DNA of 6,969 nt from an uncultured Catenibacterium sp. (GTDB lineage: Bacteria > Bacillota_I > Bacilli_A > Erysipelotrichales > Coprobacillaceae). The stretch spans positions 1-6,969 of the forward strand of contig NZ_CAAFOM010000070.1 in assembly GCF_900764565.1 (NCBI RefSeq). The letters are read 5' to 3'. The notes beneath the pieces were generated by a model, which was not told the origin of the DNA, ran no database searches, and saw only the letters and a list, made by a program, of their open reading frames with translations. Made by a program: the position numbers and the translations under genes. Below are positions 1-6,252 of this stretch, in pieces (the first letter of the stretch is position 1; the number at the start of each line of letters is the position of its first letter).

Positions 1-121
1 AAAGTCATTTTACAACCATTTAAAAAATCATGACTCGAGTTAGGTGGCCATAAAGTAGAAAATCAGGCGTTAAGCTAAATTTAATGATCTAGTAGCAACA
101 TTTTTCATAAACTTAGCGTAG

Positions 122-150
122 ATAAATAAAAAGCGGTCAATTGACCGCTT
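122..150 (-). terminator. Rho-independent terminator of the metNIQ operon
   Basis: A perfect 20-base palindrome (131-150, arms AAGCGGTCAA / TTGACCGCTT) lies 7 bases beyond the metQ stop. On the minus strand it is followed directly by a T-rich run (TTTTTATTT), as expected for intrinsic termination of leftward transcription. The other side has no T run, so it is probably one-directional. Beyond it, bases 1-121 hold no gene I can support. Confidence 0.9.
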
Positions 151-157
151 CAATTCA

Positions 158-979
158 CTATTCTGCAGGTTTTACAGATACTCCGAATTTCTTTTCAATC
201 CATTTCTTAGTCTTTTCGCTCTTTAAGATTTCAACTAATTTCTTAACTGCTTTGTTGTCTTTGTTAGATTCTTTAACCGCAATGACATTCTGGTAAGTCT
301 TTGCAGCTTCAGAACTTGAATCTTCAGAAGTGATAATCTTATCAGTTACTTTTGCATCTAATGCATAGTTACCATTAATAACTGCGAAATCTACATCTGG
401 TAATTTAGAAGCAACCTGTGCTGCATCTACTTCTACTAATTCAATCTTCTTGTTGTAAGATTCTACATCCTTCTTAGTAGCACTTACACCAGCATCCTTC
501 TTTAATGTAAGAACACCATTGTCTGCAAGTAATAATAAAGCTCTTGCTTCATTTGTTGCATCGTTAGGAATTGCGATTTTAGCACCGTCTTTGATATCAG
601 ATACTGCTTTATATTTAGCTGAATATAATCCTAAAGGTTCAAAGTGGATAGCACCAACTGATACTAAGTATCCATCATCACCCTTCTTATAACCTTTATC
701 CTTGTTGTAAGAAGTTAAGTATGGCTGATGCTGGAAATAGTTTGCATCTAATGAACCATCTGAAGTAGATGGGTTGATGTTAGGATAATCTGAGAATTCC
801 TTAATCTTTAATGTATATCCTGCTTTTTCAAATTCTGGCTGGATATGCTTTAAGATAATAGCATGAGGTGAAGTAGTTGCACCTACTGTAATAGTTTTAG
901 AATCTGATTTACTTCCACATCCTGCTAATGAGAAAGCTAAAAGACCTGCTGTAAATACCTTTAAAATGTTTTTGTTCAT
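158..979 (-). CDS. metQ: Methionine ABC transporter substrate-binding lipoprotein MetQ
   Basis: This is the extracellular, lipid-anchored methionine-binding component of the MetNIQ importer, NlpA family. From the chosen start it has 273 residues, a normal length. Residues 1-20 form a lipoprotein signal peptide ending in the lipobox LAGC, with Cys21 as the lipidated residue. The family hallmarks are the TITVGATTSPHA strand after the linker and ANYFQHQPYL near residues 79-88. An in-frame ATG exists at 994, but GGAGG at 988-992 overlaps that region and sits 8 bases before the ATG at 979, so 979 is the start. metI ends 19 bases upstream. A terminator follows the stop. D- or L-methionine is the inferred ligand; NlpA relatives can bind other amino acids, but the T-box leader of this operon supports methionine. 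Confidence 0.93.
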   Translation of the reverse strand: MNKNILKVFTAGLLAFSLAGCGSKSDSKTITVGATTSPHAIILKHIQPEFEKAGYTLKIKEFSDYPNINPSTSDGSLDANYFQHQPYLTSYNKDKGYKKGDDGYLVSVGAIHFEPLGLYSAKYKAVSDIKDGAKIAIPNDATNEARALLLLADNGVLTLKKDAGVSATKKDVESYNKKIELVEVDAAQVASKLPDVDFAVINGNYALDAKVTDKIITSEDSSSEAAKTYQNVIAVKESNKDNKAVKKLVEILKSEKTKKWIEKKFGVSVKPAE

Positions 980-987
980 AATCATTT

Positions 988-992
988 CCTCC
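988..992 (-). promoter_or_regulatory. Ribosome binding site deciding the metQ start
   Basis: GGAGG on the minus strand lies 8 bases before the ATG at 979-977. The longer reading frame from 994 would start within or before this site, and the ATG at 985 would be only 2-3 bases from it. The lipoprotein signal peptide also begins naturally with MNKN at 979. Confidence 0.85.
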
Positions 993-998
993 AATGTA

Positions 999-1670
999 TT
1001 AATGTGTTGTTTTTTCTACGAGTTTGTCACCAATTGCCTGAACAATTGAAATTAAAATAAGAATTAAGATAATAACGACGAATGTGATATCTCCCATTGA
1101 TCTCTGTAGACCATATCTGATTGCCATATCACCAAGTCCGCCTGCGCCAACAGAACCAACAATCGCAATCTGTCCGACTAACGCAATAAATGAAATTGTA
1201 AGACCTCTGATCATCCCTGGAATATTTTCTCTTAAATAAACATCAAAGATGATTTCTTTTGTACTGAGTCCCATCGCAATACTTGCTTCAATGATACCTG
1301 GATCAATTTCCATAATGGCTGATTCCATCTGTCTAGCGACAAATGGCGCTGTTCCTATAACTAGAGGAACAAGTGCACCTTCGATACCGATAGTTGTACC
1401 AAATAAGGCACGAGAGAGTACAGCTACAGTAGGAATCAAGATGATGAATGGAATAGATCTAAATAAGTTAATAATCTTATCTAGGATCCAGAAAACTGGT
1501 TCATTTTCTTTTAAACCATCTTTTCTAGTGATTACTACGATTACTGCTAAGAAGATTCCAATAATGACTGAGATTAAACCACTGACAATTAACATGATTA
1601 ATGTATCAATAATAGCCTGTGGGAAATCTGAAGCAAACTCTATAACGTTTGGAAATAGCTTAGTTACCAC
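999..1670 (-). CDS. metI: Methionine ABC transporter permease MetI
   Basis: Membrane channel subunit of the methionine importer, 223 residues, typical for MetI. Hydrophobic helices are visible near residues 20-48, 70-90, 95-115, 155-178 and 195-213, giving about five spans. The cytoplasmic coupling loop that contacts MetN is seen at about 128-148 (EASIAMGLSTKEII then DVYLRE), the EAA motif of binding-protein-dependent permeases. Translation starts at a GTG codon (1670-1668) inside the 3' end of metN, overlapping it by 11 bases, with a strong GGAGGTGAT site 9 bases upstream of the start. The overlap suggests translational coupling with metN. Nothing looks truncated. Confidence 0.93.
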   Translation of the reverse strand: MVTKLFPNVIEFASDFPQAIIDTLIMLIVSGLISVIIGIFLAVIVVITRKDGLKENEPVFWILDKIINLFRSIPFIILIPTVAVLSRALFGTTIGIEGALVPLVIGTAPFVARQMESAIMEIDPGIIEASIAMGLSTKEIIFDVYLRENIPGMIRGLTISFIALVGQIAIVGSVGAGGLGDMAIRYGLQRSMGDITFVVIILILILISIVQAIGDKLVEKTTH

Positions 1671-2697
1671 GTTTAATCACCTCCACTTTAACTCCCTGTT
1701 GTTTTGTGAATTCTAATGCTTTCTTGATATCTGCATCTTCACCTGTAAAGATTGTAATGAGTGTACCAATTGGCTGTCCCTGGATAATTTCTACATTCCC
1801 AAAGATAATAGAACAATCTACATTATAATCTCTTGATAATACTGAGATTAATGCGACATCTGTATTAGAACTCTGATACTGTAATTTCACCATCTGCTGG
1901 TTTTCATTTAACTGTGTAATACGATGATTGTCTTTGATCAATTCATCAATCTTATTAAGATTGTTTGTAGTTGCGATAAAGTTCTTAGTAATCTGATGCT
2001 GTGGATTAGAGAAGATATCAACAATGTTGCCCTGTTCTACTACACGGCCATCTTCCATGACTGCTACCTTATCACATACTTCCTTGACTACAGCCATTTC
2101 ATGAGTAATTAAAATAACTGTTAAGCCAAGTTCTTTATTTACTTTCTTAATAAGCTGAAGAATACTTTGTGTTGTCTGAGGGTCTAAAGCACTTGTGGCT
2201 TCATCACATAGAAGTACTTTAGGATTGTTGGCAAGCGCTCTTGCGATTGCAACTCTTTGTTTCTGTCCTCCAGATAACTGACTTGGATAAGAATCTTTTC
2301 TTTCTACCAAATCGATAAGTTCGAGTAATTCTAAGACTCTCTTTTGAATCTTATCCTTACTCCAGCCTAGATGTTTTAATGGAAAAGCGATATTGTCGTA
2401 AATAGTACGACTGTTGTAAAGATTAAAGTGCTGGAAGATCATTCCAATCTTTTCTCTTTCTTTTCTTAAATCTGCATCGGATAGTTTTAATAAATCTTTA
2501 TCCCCAAATACAACAGCACCGCTATCAGGTTTTTCTAGTAGGTTGATACATCTTACTAATGTAGATTTACCAGCTCCTGAGAAACCAATAATACCGTAGA
2601 TTTCCCCTTCTTCAATATTCAGACTGACATCCTTGACAGCATGGACATCGCCATCTTTAGTCTTAAAAGTTTTTGTAACATGTTCTAAGTGGATCAT
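1660..2697 (-). CDS. metN: Methionine ABC transporter ATP-binding protein MetN
   Basis: Cytoplasmic ATPase that powers methionine import through MetI. It has 345 residues, full length for MetN. The nucleotide-binding domain shows Walker A GFSGAGKST (38-46), Q-loop Gln89, the signature LSGGQ (141-145), Walker B VLLCDEATSALD (161-172) with catalytic Glu166, and switch His199. The extra C-terminal domain (about 260-345), an ACT-like NIL domain, is present. In characterised MetN proteins it binds methionine and inhibits transport when the cell is replete. AAGGAG (2705-2710) sits 7 bases before the ATG. It is the first gene behind the T-box leader; its end overlaps metI by 11 bases. Confidence 0.95.
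   Translation of the reverse strand: MIHLEHVTKTFKTKDGDVHAVKDVSLNIEEGEIYGIIGFSGAGKSTLVRCINLLEKPDSGAVVFGDKDLLKLSDADLRKEREKIGMIFQHFNLYNSRTIYDNIAFPLKHLGWSKDKIQKRVLELLELIDLVERKDSYPSQLSGGQKQRVAIARALANNPKVLLCDEATSALDPQTTQSILQLIKKVNKELGLTVILITHEMAVVKEVCDKVAVMEDGRVVEQGNIVDIFSNPQHQITKNFIATTNNLNKIDELIKDNHRITQLNENQQMVKLQYQSSNTDVALISVLSRDYNVDCSIIFGNVEIIQGQPIGTLITIFTGEDADIKKALEFTKQQGVKVEVIKRGN
1676..1684 (-). promoter_or_regulatory. Ribosome binding site for the GTG start of metI
   Basis: GGAGGTGAT on the minus strand is a near-perfect match to the 16S anti-Shine-Dalgarno. Its GGAGG core is 9 bases from the GTG at 1670. It lies inside the last codons of metN and supports the non-ATG start. Confidence 0.85.
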
Positions 2698-2714
2698 GTT
2701 TTCACTCCTTCCCT

Positions 2715-2756
2715 TAAATAAAAAACGTTCTCATCCATATAATAGGACGAGAACGT
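2715..2756 (-). terminator. Attenuator terminator of the metNIQ T-box
   Basis: Arms at 2756-2745 (ACGTTCTCGTCC) and 2736-2725 (GGATGAGAACGT) pair over 12 positions with one G-U, around an 8-base loop, followed by TTTTTT-ATTT. The 5' arm includes CGTCC, which the T-box core needs for the competing antiterminator, so the two structures exclude each other. It lies 18 bases upstream of the metN start codon. Confidence 0.93.
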
Positions 2757-2982
2757 AATGTTTCGTGTTACCACCTAAATTCATTATTAAGTCACCTTAA
2801 TAACCTCTTCGAGTACATGCATACTCTATCGCTGTAACGGGCGCTCCCGTCATGACTTACATTTCAGCCATGCAACTCCAAGACCATCTTCCTATAACTT
2901 CCCTTCATTCCTTCTCAGCTAACGGAACTCTCTGTATAAGTTTCATTACAGTACTCTTCTTTTCACTGTCTTTTCTTGATGT
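2720..2982 (-). ncRNA. T-box leader riboswitch, methionine (AUG) specifier
   Basis: Untranslated leader of metNIQ that senses uncharged tRNA and controls terminator/antiterminator choice. On the minus strand the order of landmarks is: a GAGTA specifier-loop 5' side (near 2949-2953); the conserved AGAGAG and the TTCC/GGAA-closed distal loop of stem I; a specifier loop reading GGAAG-ATG-G with codon AUG at 2887-2885, followed by the typical TCTTGGAG; and a stem II region. A hairpin with 8-base arms TTATTAAG / CTTAATAA closed by a GTGA loop (2784-2803) follows, and then the T-box core AGGTGGTAACACG (2776-2764). The variable base of UGGN is U, which would pair with discriminator A73 of tRNA-Met, agreeing with the specifier. 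The antiterminator can form from AGG/CCT and ACG/CGT pairs with 2743-2749. The exact secondary structure was drawn by eye. Confidence 0.9.
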
Positions 2983-2988
2983 GGTTTC

Positions 2989-3017
2989 ATCTTAGCACCA
3001 CATAATTAGTGCGTCAA
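2989..3017 (-). promoter_or_regulatory. Sigma-A type promoter of the T-box/metNIQ operon
   Basis: TTGACG (3017-3012) and TAAGAT (2994-2989) are separated by exactly 17 bases on the minus strand. Transcription would begin near 2982, just before the first paired elements of the T-box leader. Position and spacing fit a housekeeping promoter well; the start site itself is inferred. Confidence 0.85.
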
Positions 3018-3101
3018 CATAAAATAAGTAAAATCTAGTATTTTAGTAGGATTATAGTTTTATGAAATATGGTACCATAGTTTTAAACTATATCAGAGCA
3101 T

Positions 3102-3130
3102 AAAAAAAGGATCTGTATTTCTACAGACCC
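3102..3130 (-). terminator. Rho-independent terminator after the Nudix gene
   Basis: On the minus strand the arms GGGTCTGTA and TACAGATCC (one G-U pair) enclose a GAAA tetraloop and are followed by seven T. The upstream arm is formed by the last codons of the Nudix gene, and the TAG stop (3123-3121) straddles arm and loop. The terminator is thus built into the gene end. It separates the adh-Nudix operon from the metNIQ promoter about 85 bases further on. Confidence 0.92.
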
Positions 3131-3630
3131 TTATCTATAGCATCATGAATAATATCAGCATGATCAAAGGCAAGATCATTCATACCTATATTGATATCAC
3201 CACATCTTAAATGTGTTTCATCAACAATAGTGAACCATTTTGCTTCTTTGGCATCATCACCAGCTTCTGGATGAATAAGATTCTTATCTACATCTGCATA
3301 AAATGCAGTAGATACAACCCATCCACGGGGATCTCTTCCCGGCTGACTATAAACACCTACAAGCTTCATAGACACACCTTCTATACCTGTCTCTTCTTTA
3401 AGTTCTCTTGAAGCCGTCTTTTCAATCGGTTCATTCTTATTAGCGAAGCCACCAGGCAGTGCCCATTTACCTATATAAGGATGTCCACCACGTTTAACCA
3501 ATAGAATCTCTGTCACATCAGAATGAGCAAAGATACAAATATCAGCTGTCAGTGAAGGTTTAGGATATTTATCAGGATTATAGCTTTTTAAAAATTCTTC
3601 TTCAGTTAGACCGTTCTTATCTCTACACAT
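3121..3630 (-). CDS. Nudix hydrolase, ADP-ribose pyrophosphatase-like
   Basis: 169-residue soluble Nudix enzyme. The Nudix box GX5EX7REUXEEXGU is intact: Gly61, Glu67, Arg75-Glu76, Glu79-Glu80, Gly82-Ile83, which provides the Mg-binding helix. Downstream, QPGRDPRGWVVSTAFYA (97-113) resembles the segment of ADP-ribose pyrophosphatase and NrtR-like Nudix domains, so hydrolysis of ADP-ribose or another nucleoside diphosphate is likely. The substrate cannot be read from sequence alone. No DNA-binding domain is fused, which argues against NrtR itself. The ATG shares its A with the stop of the upstream dehydrogenase (TAATG), and no good ribosome binding site precedes it, so expression probably relies on termination-reinitiation. 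The N-terminal extension of about 25 residues (MCRDKNGLTEEEF) looks like the genuine start. Confidence 0.88.
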   Translation of the reverse strand: MCRDKNGLTEEEFLKSYNPDKYPKPSLTADICIFAHSDVTEILLVKRGGHPYIGKWALPGGFANKNEPIEKTASRELKEETGIEGVSMKLVGVYSQPGRDPRGWVVSTAFYADVDKNLIHPEAGDDAKEAKWFTIVDETHLRCGDINIGMNDLAFDHADIIHDAIDKGL

Positions 3631-4844
3631 TAGAAATCAACTTCTGTATCGTAGTAGCAAGCCTTTAATAAGTTTTCCATTTCTTCCTGAGTTGGAATAC
3701 GTGGGTTAGAACCTGTACATGCATCAGCAATAGCGTTCTTAGCGATTTCTGGTAATCTTTCTAAGAATACATCTTCAGGTACAAATCCAACTTCAGCTGG
3801 TAAACCATCAGCACCATAGTGGTTAATGCTGTGAGGGATATTTAATGCATCATTCATACCTCTTAAGTATTTAATTAATAATGCAACCTTTTCATCATCA
3901 TTTTCTCCACCTAAATGCATGTAATCAGCGATGACACCATAACGTTTCTTAGCTGTTTCATCTTTAGCGTTATAAGCAATAACCTTTGGTAAGTACATAG
4001 CGTTAGCTGCACCATGGATAATATGTCCACCCTGGTCTACGAAAGCAGCACCAGTCTTATGAGCCATTGAATGTACGATACCTAATAATGCGTTAGAGAA
4101 TGCCATACCTGCTAAGCACTGAGCATCATGCATATCATCTCTGCAGCTCATATCACCATTATATGATTTAACTAAATTAGCCTGAATCATTTCAATTGCA
4201 TGAATAGCAAGTGGATCAGTGTAGTTACAGTTTGCAGTAGATACATAGGCTTCAATTGCATGAGTCATAGCATCCATACCAGTATGAGCAACTAATTTAA
4301 CTGGCATAGTTTCAGCTAAGTCAGGATCTACGATTGCAACATCTGGAGTAATTTCAAAGTCAGCGATTGGATATTTAATACCCTTATCATAATCAGTAAT
4401 GATTGAGAAAGCTGTTACTTCAGTTGCAGTACCACTTGTAGATGGGATAGCACAGAAATGAGCTTTCTTTCTTAACTTTGGAATACCAAATACTTTACAC
4501 ATTTCTTCGAATGTGATTTCTGGATATTCATACTTAATCCACATAGCTTTTGCAGCATCGATAGGTGAACCTCCACCCATAGCTACGATCCAGTCAGGCT
4601 GGAATTCTTCCATAACTGCAGCGCCTTTCATAACTGTAGTTACTGATGGATCTGGTTCAATACCTTCATATAATTTAACTTCCATACCAGCTTCTTCAAG
4701 ATATTTAACAGCTCTGTCTAGGAAGCCATTTCTCTTCATACTTCCGCCACCAACACAGATAATAGCTTTCTTACCTTCTAAGTTCTTAAGGTTTTCTAAG
4801 GCACCTTTGCCATGATATAAATCTCTTGGTAATGTAAATCTCAT
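3630..4844 (-). CDS. Iron-containing alcohol dehydrogenase, NADPH butanol dehydrogenase-like
   Basis: Cytosolic group III Fe-dependent alcohol dehydrogenase, 404 residues, reducing aldehydes to alcohols (or the reverse) with NAD(P)H. From memory it is close to clostridial NADPH-dependent butanol dehydrogenase, sharing the opening MRFTLPRD, the dinucleotide-binding GGGSPIDAAKA (90-100), STSGTATEVTAFS (135-147) and the C-terminal TEVDF. Predicted metal ligands are Asp191, His195, His258 and His277, placed by comparison with FucO. About five residues (VDQGG region, 269-273) are inserted between the last two histidines relative to the compact HxPHG form. AGGAGG lies 8 bases before the ATG. A consensus promoter is upstream and a Nudix gene is translationally coupled downstream. 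Likely role: redox balancing during fermentation. The exact alcohol is unknown. Confidence 0.92.
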   Translation of the reverse strand: MRFTLPRDLYHGKGALENLKNLEGKKAIICVGGGSMKRNGFLDRAVKYLEEAGMEVKLYEGIEPDPSVTTVMKGAAVMEEFQPDWIVAMGGGSPIDAAKAMWIKYEYPEITFEEMCKVFGIPKLRKKAHFCAIPSTSGTATEVTAFSIITDYDKGIKYPIADFEITPDVAIVDPDLAETMPVKLVAHTGMDAMTHAIEAYVSTANCNYTDPLAIHAIEMIQANLVKSYNGDMSCRDDMHDAQCLAGMAFSNALLGIVHSMAHKTGAAFVDQGGHIIHGAANAMYLPKVIAYNAKDETAKKRYGVIADYMHLGGENDDEKVALLIKYLRGMNDALNIPHSINHYGADGLPAEVGFVPEDVFLERLPEIAKNAIADACTGSNPRIPTQEEMENLLKACYYDTEVDF

Positions 4845-4899
4845 ATTATATTTTCCTCCTATACAATACCTTTGATGACTAACCTTTCATCTAGTGAAA

Positions 4900-4928
4900 A
4901 TATTAACATAAACGCTTACAATAGTCAA
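4900..4928 (-). promoter_or_regulatory. Promoter of the alcohol dehydrogenase-Nudix operon, with TGTAA repeats
   Basis: TTGACT (4928-4923), a 17-base spacer and TAATAT (4905-4900) on the minus strand make a strong housekeeping promoter about 55 bases before the dehydrogenase ATG. Within the spacer lies TGTAAGCGTTTATG, a partial match to a CcpA cre box (one conserved half). The pentamer TGTAA also recurs at 4935-4931 and 4947-4943. These repeats could be an operator, but I cannot assign a regulator. The AT-rich stretch from 4948 to 5049 holds no gene. Confidence 0.8.
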
Positions 4929-5019
4929 TGTTACAAAGGTGCTTACAGTTAGAAAAATACAATACGTATCTTCACTTTTTGCGATAATAAAGCCATTTTT
5001 TTGACTTCAAAAAAATTTA

Positions 5020-5031
5020 AAAAAACATTTT
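5020..5031. repeat. 12-base direct repeat, left copy, flanking the toxin-antitoxin remnant
   Basis: AAAAAACATTTT occurs here and again at 5444-5455, in the same orientation, bracketing the toxin-antitoxin remnant. It is low-complexity sequence, so chance is a real possibility. Alternatively it marks an insertion or recombination boundary. Confidence 0.4.
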
Positions 5032-5049
5032 TTAGAAAACCCACAAACC

Positions 5050-5193
5050 TCATGTTAGTAAAAAATCAACTTCATAAGTACCAATTTCACTTTGCAGAGT
5101 GTCTGCCCATTTGCGTGCCGTTTCCGGTACAAACAGTACTTTAAAAATATACTGCACGATTGCTTGTGAGGTCAGCTCAACTTCATACCGCAT
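5050..5193 (-). pseudogene. RelE/ParE-family toxin remnant (N-terminal fragment, 47 residues)
   Basis: A short frame from ATG (5193-5191) to TGA, beginning 2 bases after the antitoxin stop, encodes MRYEVELTSQAI, then VPETARKWADTLQSEIG, then an unrelated-looking tail. The opening and the PETARKW-type helix resemble the first ~40 residues of RelE/ParE ribosome- or gyrase-directed toxins, which usually have about 90-110 residues. The central sheet and the catalytic C-terminal basic residues are missing, and a few residues seem lost after SQAI. It should therefore be inactive. Codons such as CGG, CTG, ACC, CCG, CGC and GTG differ from the AT-rich usage of neighbouring genes, consistent with acquisition from elsewhere. 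The family call rests on recall of similar proteins, not a search. Confidence 0.65.
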
Positions 5194-5195
5194 GC

Positions 5196-5405
5196 TTAAA
5201 TACCATCACGAATTTTTTCAAAGGCTTCATAAACAGAAATTCCTTCTTCTGTCTTTGCCTGATGATACCCTTTTTCCATCAATGTATTAAACTCTGCGTC
5301 CGTCATACCTGAAACAAGTAATCCTATCTTTTCCAATACTACCTCCGCCTGTTGCTTAATTTCAGGCTGTACACGAGCCGTTACATTTACGCTTTTTGTT
5401 GTCAT
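5196..5405 (-). CDS. RelB/DinJ-family antitoxin, internally shortened
   Basis: 69 residues from the ATG at 5405. A longer in-frame ATG at 5417 falls inside the AAAGGA ribosome binding site, so I reject it. The N-terminus TTKSVNVTARVQPEIKQQAE and the following helix are typical of RelB/DinJ ribbon-helix-helix antitoxins. The C-terminal part (MTDAEFNTLMEKGYHQAK to the end) resembles their toxin-binding tail. The middle segment normally found between them, roughly 25-30 residues holding the second helix and the (G)GxPF-type motif, is absent: IGL passes straight into LVSGMTDAEF. An in-frame deletion is inferred. DNA binding and autoregulation are probably lost. The partner toxin immediately downstream is also truncated, so the pair looks decayed rather than functional. 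Confidence 0.7.
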   Translation of the reverse strand: MTTKSVNVTARVQPEIKQQAEVVLEKIGLLVSGMTDAEFNTLMEKGYHQAKTEEGISVYEAFEKIRDGI

Positions 5406-5443
5406 AATTAGCACCATCCTTTCTATTATTGATTATGAGTTTC

Positions 5444-5455
5444 AAAAAACATTTT
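5444..5455. repeat. 12-base direct repeat, right copy, flanking the toxin-antitoxin remnant
   Basis: Second copy of AAAAAACATTTT, overlapping the stop codon of the HAD phosphatase gene by two bases and ending just beyond the antitoxin promoter region. It pairs with the copy at 5020-5031, 424 bases away start to start. Confidence 0.4.
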
Positions 5456-6239
5456 ATTTTTCTCTCTGTTTTATATACTGAGGCACACTTATATGAATAA
5501 CTTCATCAGCACATTTAATGAGTTCTTCATTTGCATTCTCTACAGCACAGCTATAGTCTGCCTCTTCAAACATTTCTATATCATTCTTGCCATCACCAAA
5601 TACAACGACTTCATCACATTGCAGCTTCTGTTTTAAGTATTTGATGGCATTGGCTTTAGAAGCATCTGGTGACATCACTTCTAACCACCAGTCATGAGAA
5701 TACATTTCCTGATCAAAGACAGCATAATAGTCTTCTTTAAATAAATCGTGGAGAGGCTTTAATTTATCATAATCATCAATCAATAATAAATAAAAGATAT
5801 CCCCTTCATAGAGTTCTTCATAAGTATTCACAGGATGATTTCTAGGATCATCTAAATGATCATCCACAAAAGCCTTTACTCCTGCACTCATCTTATCCTT
5901 AATATAAGAGAAGTAAGTATTCTTTCCTCTTTGAGAATATACAATAGGTGAAATATCATAATTCTTTACAGTATCCAATATAGAATCATCTAAATAGTTT
6001 CCTAGAATAACATCTCCATTAGGTGAGAGTATAAAAGTCCCATTCTGTACAATCATAGGAAGTTTGAAGTGAATATCACCTATGACCTGTTTTGCAGTAA
6101 TAAGAGAACGTGCAGTGGCATAGGTAATATTCACATCTTCATCTATTAATTGATTTATTAGTTTTAAATTATCTGGTTTAATTGATTTATCTGGTTCTAG
6201 TAATGTTCCATCTAGATCTGTTACATAGAGTGTTTTCAT
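5454..6239 (-). CDS. Cof-type HAD-superfamily phosphatase
   Basis: 261-residue cytosolic HAD hydrolase of the Cof subfamily (class IIB cap), usually acting on sugar phosphates or related phosphorylated metabolites. Motif I is DLDGTLL, with nucleophile Asp8 and acid/base Asp10. Motif II is the TYATAR region (39-44), motif III is Lys195 in DASKANAIK, and motif IV is FGDGKND (214-220) with Mg-binding Asp216 and Asp220. The cap domain occupies about residues 80-185. All catalytic residues are present, so it should be active; the substrate is not predictable. AGGAGG at 6245-6250 is 5 bases before the ATG. A terminator separates it from the upstream reductase remnant, so it probably has its own promoter, which I could not identify with confidence. 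No clear hairpin terminator follows the stop. Confidence 0.9.
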   Translation of the reverse strand: MKTLYVTDLDGTLLEPDKSIKPDNLKLINQLIDEDVNITYATARSLITAKQVIGDIHFKLPMIVQNGTFILSPNGDVILGNYLDDSILDTVKNYDISPIVYSQRGKNTYFSYIKDKMSAGVKAFVDDHLDDPRNHPVNTYEELYEGDIFYLLLIDDYDKLKPLHDLFKEDYYAVFDQEMYSHDWWLEVMSPDASKANAIKYLKQKLQCDEVVVFGDGKNDIEMFEEADYSCAVENANEELIKCADEVIHISVPQYIKQREK

Positions 6240-6252
6240 AAATTCCTCCTAT

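Noticed and set aside
1..43. Possible 3' end of a plus-strand gene (13 open codons to TAG)
   Set aside because: Too short to recognise, and the remaining sequence to 121 shows no supporting structure.
1249..1716. Plus-strand open frame of 155 codons opposite metI
   Set aside because: It lies antisense to a well-supported permease gene, has no ribosome binding site or recognisable domain, and its composition mirrors the opposite strand.
2851..2853. ATG in the GTCATGAC palindrome as the T-box specifier
   Set aside because: It lies downstream of stem I in the stem II region. The ATG at 2887-2885 is preceded by the helix strand TTATAG that pairs with CTGTAA after GAGTA, and is followed by TCTTGGAG, as in other T-boxes.
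3053..3092. Palindromic stretch with two TAGTTTTA copies and GGTACC centre between operons
   Set aside because: It could be an operator, but it is AT-rich, lies between a terminator and the metNIQ promoter, and has no recognisable regulator motif or well-spaced promoter.
4513..4815. Plus-strand open frame of 100 codons opposite the alcohol dehydrogenase
   Set aside because: A shadow of the dehydrogenase coding strand, with no family features.
5099..5290. Plus-strand open frame of 63 codons across the toxin-antitoxin remnant
   Set aside because: The opposite strand carries recognisable RelB/DinJ and RelE-like sequence with a proper start and ribosome binding site; this frame has neither.
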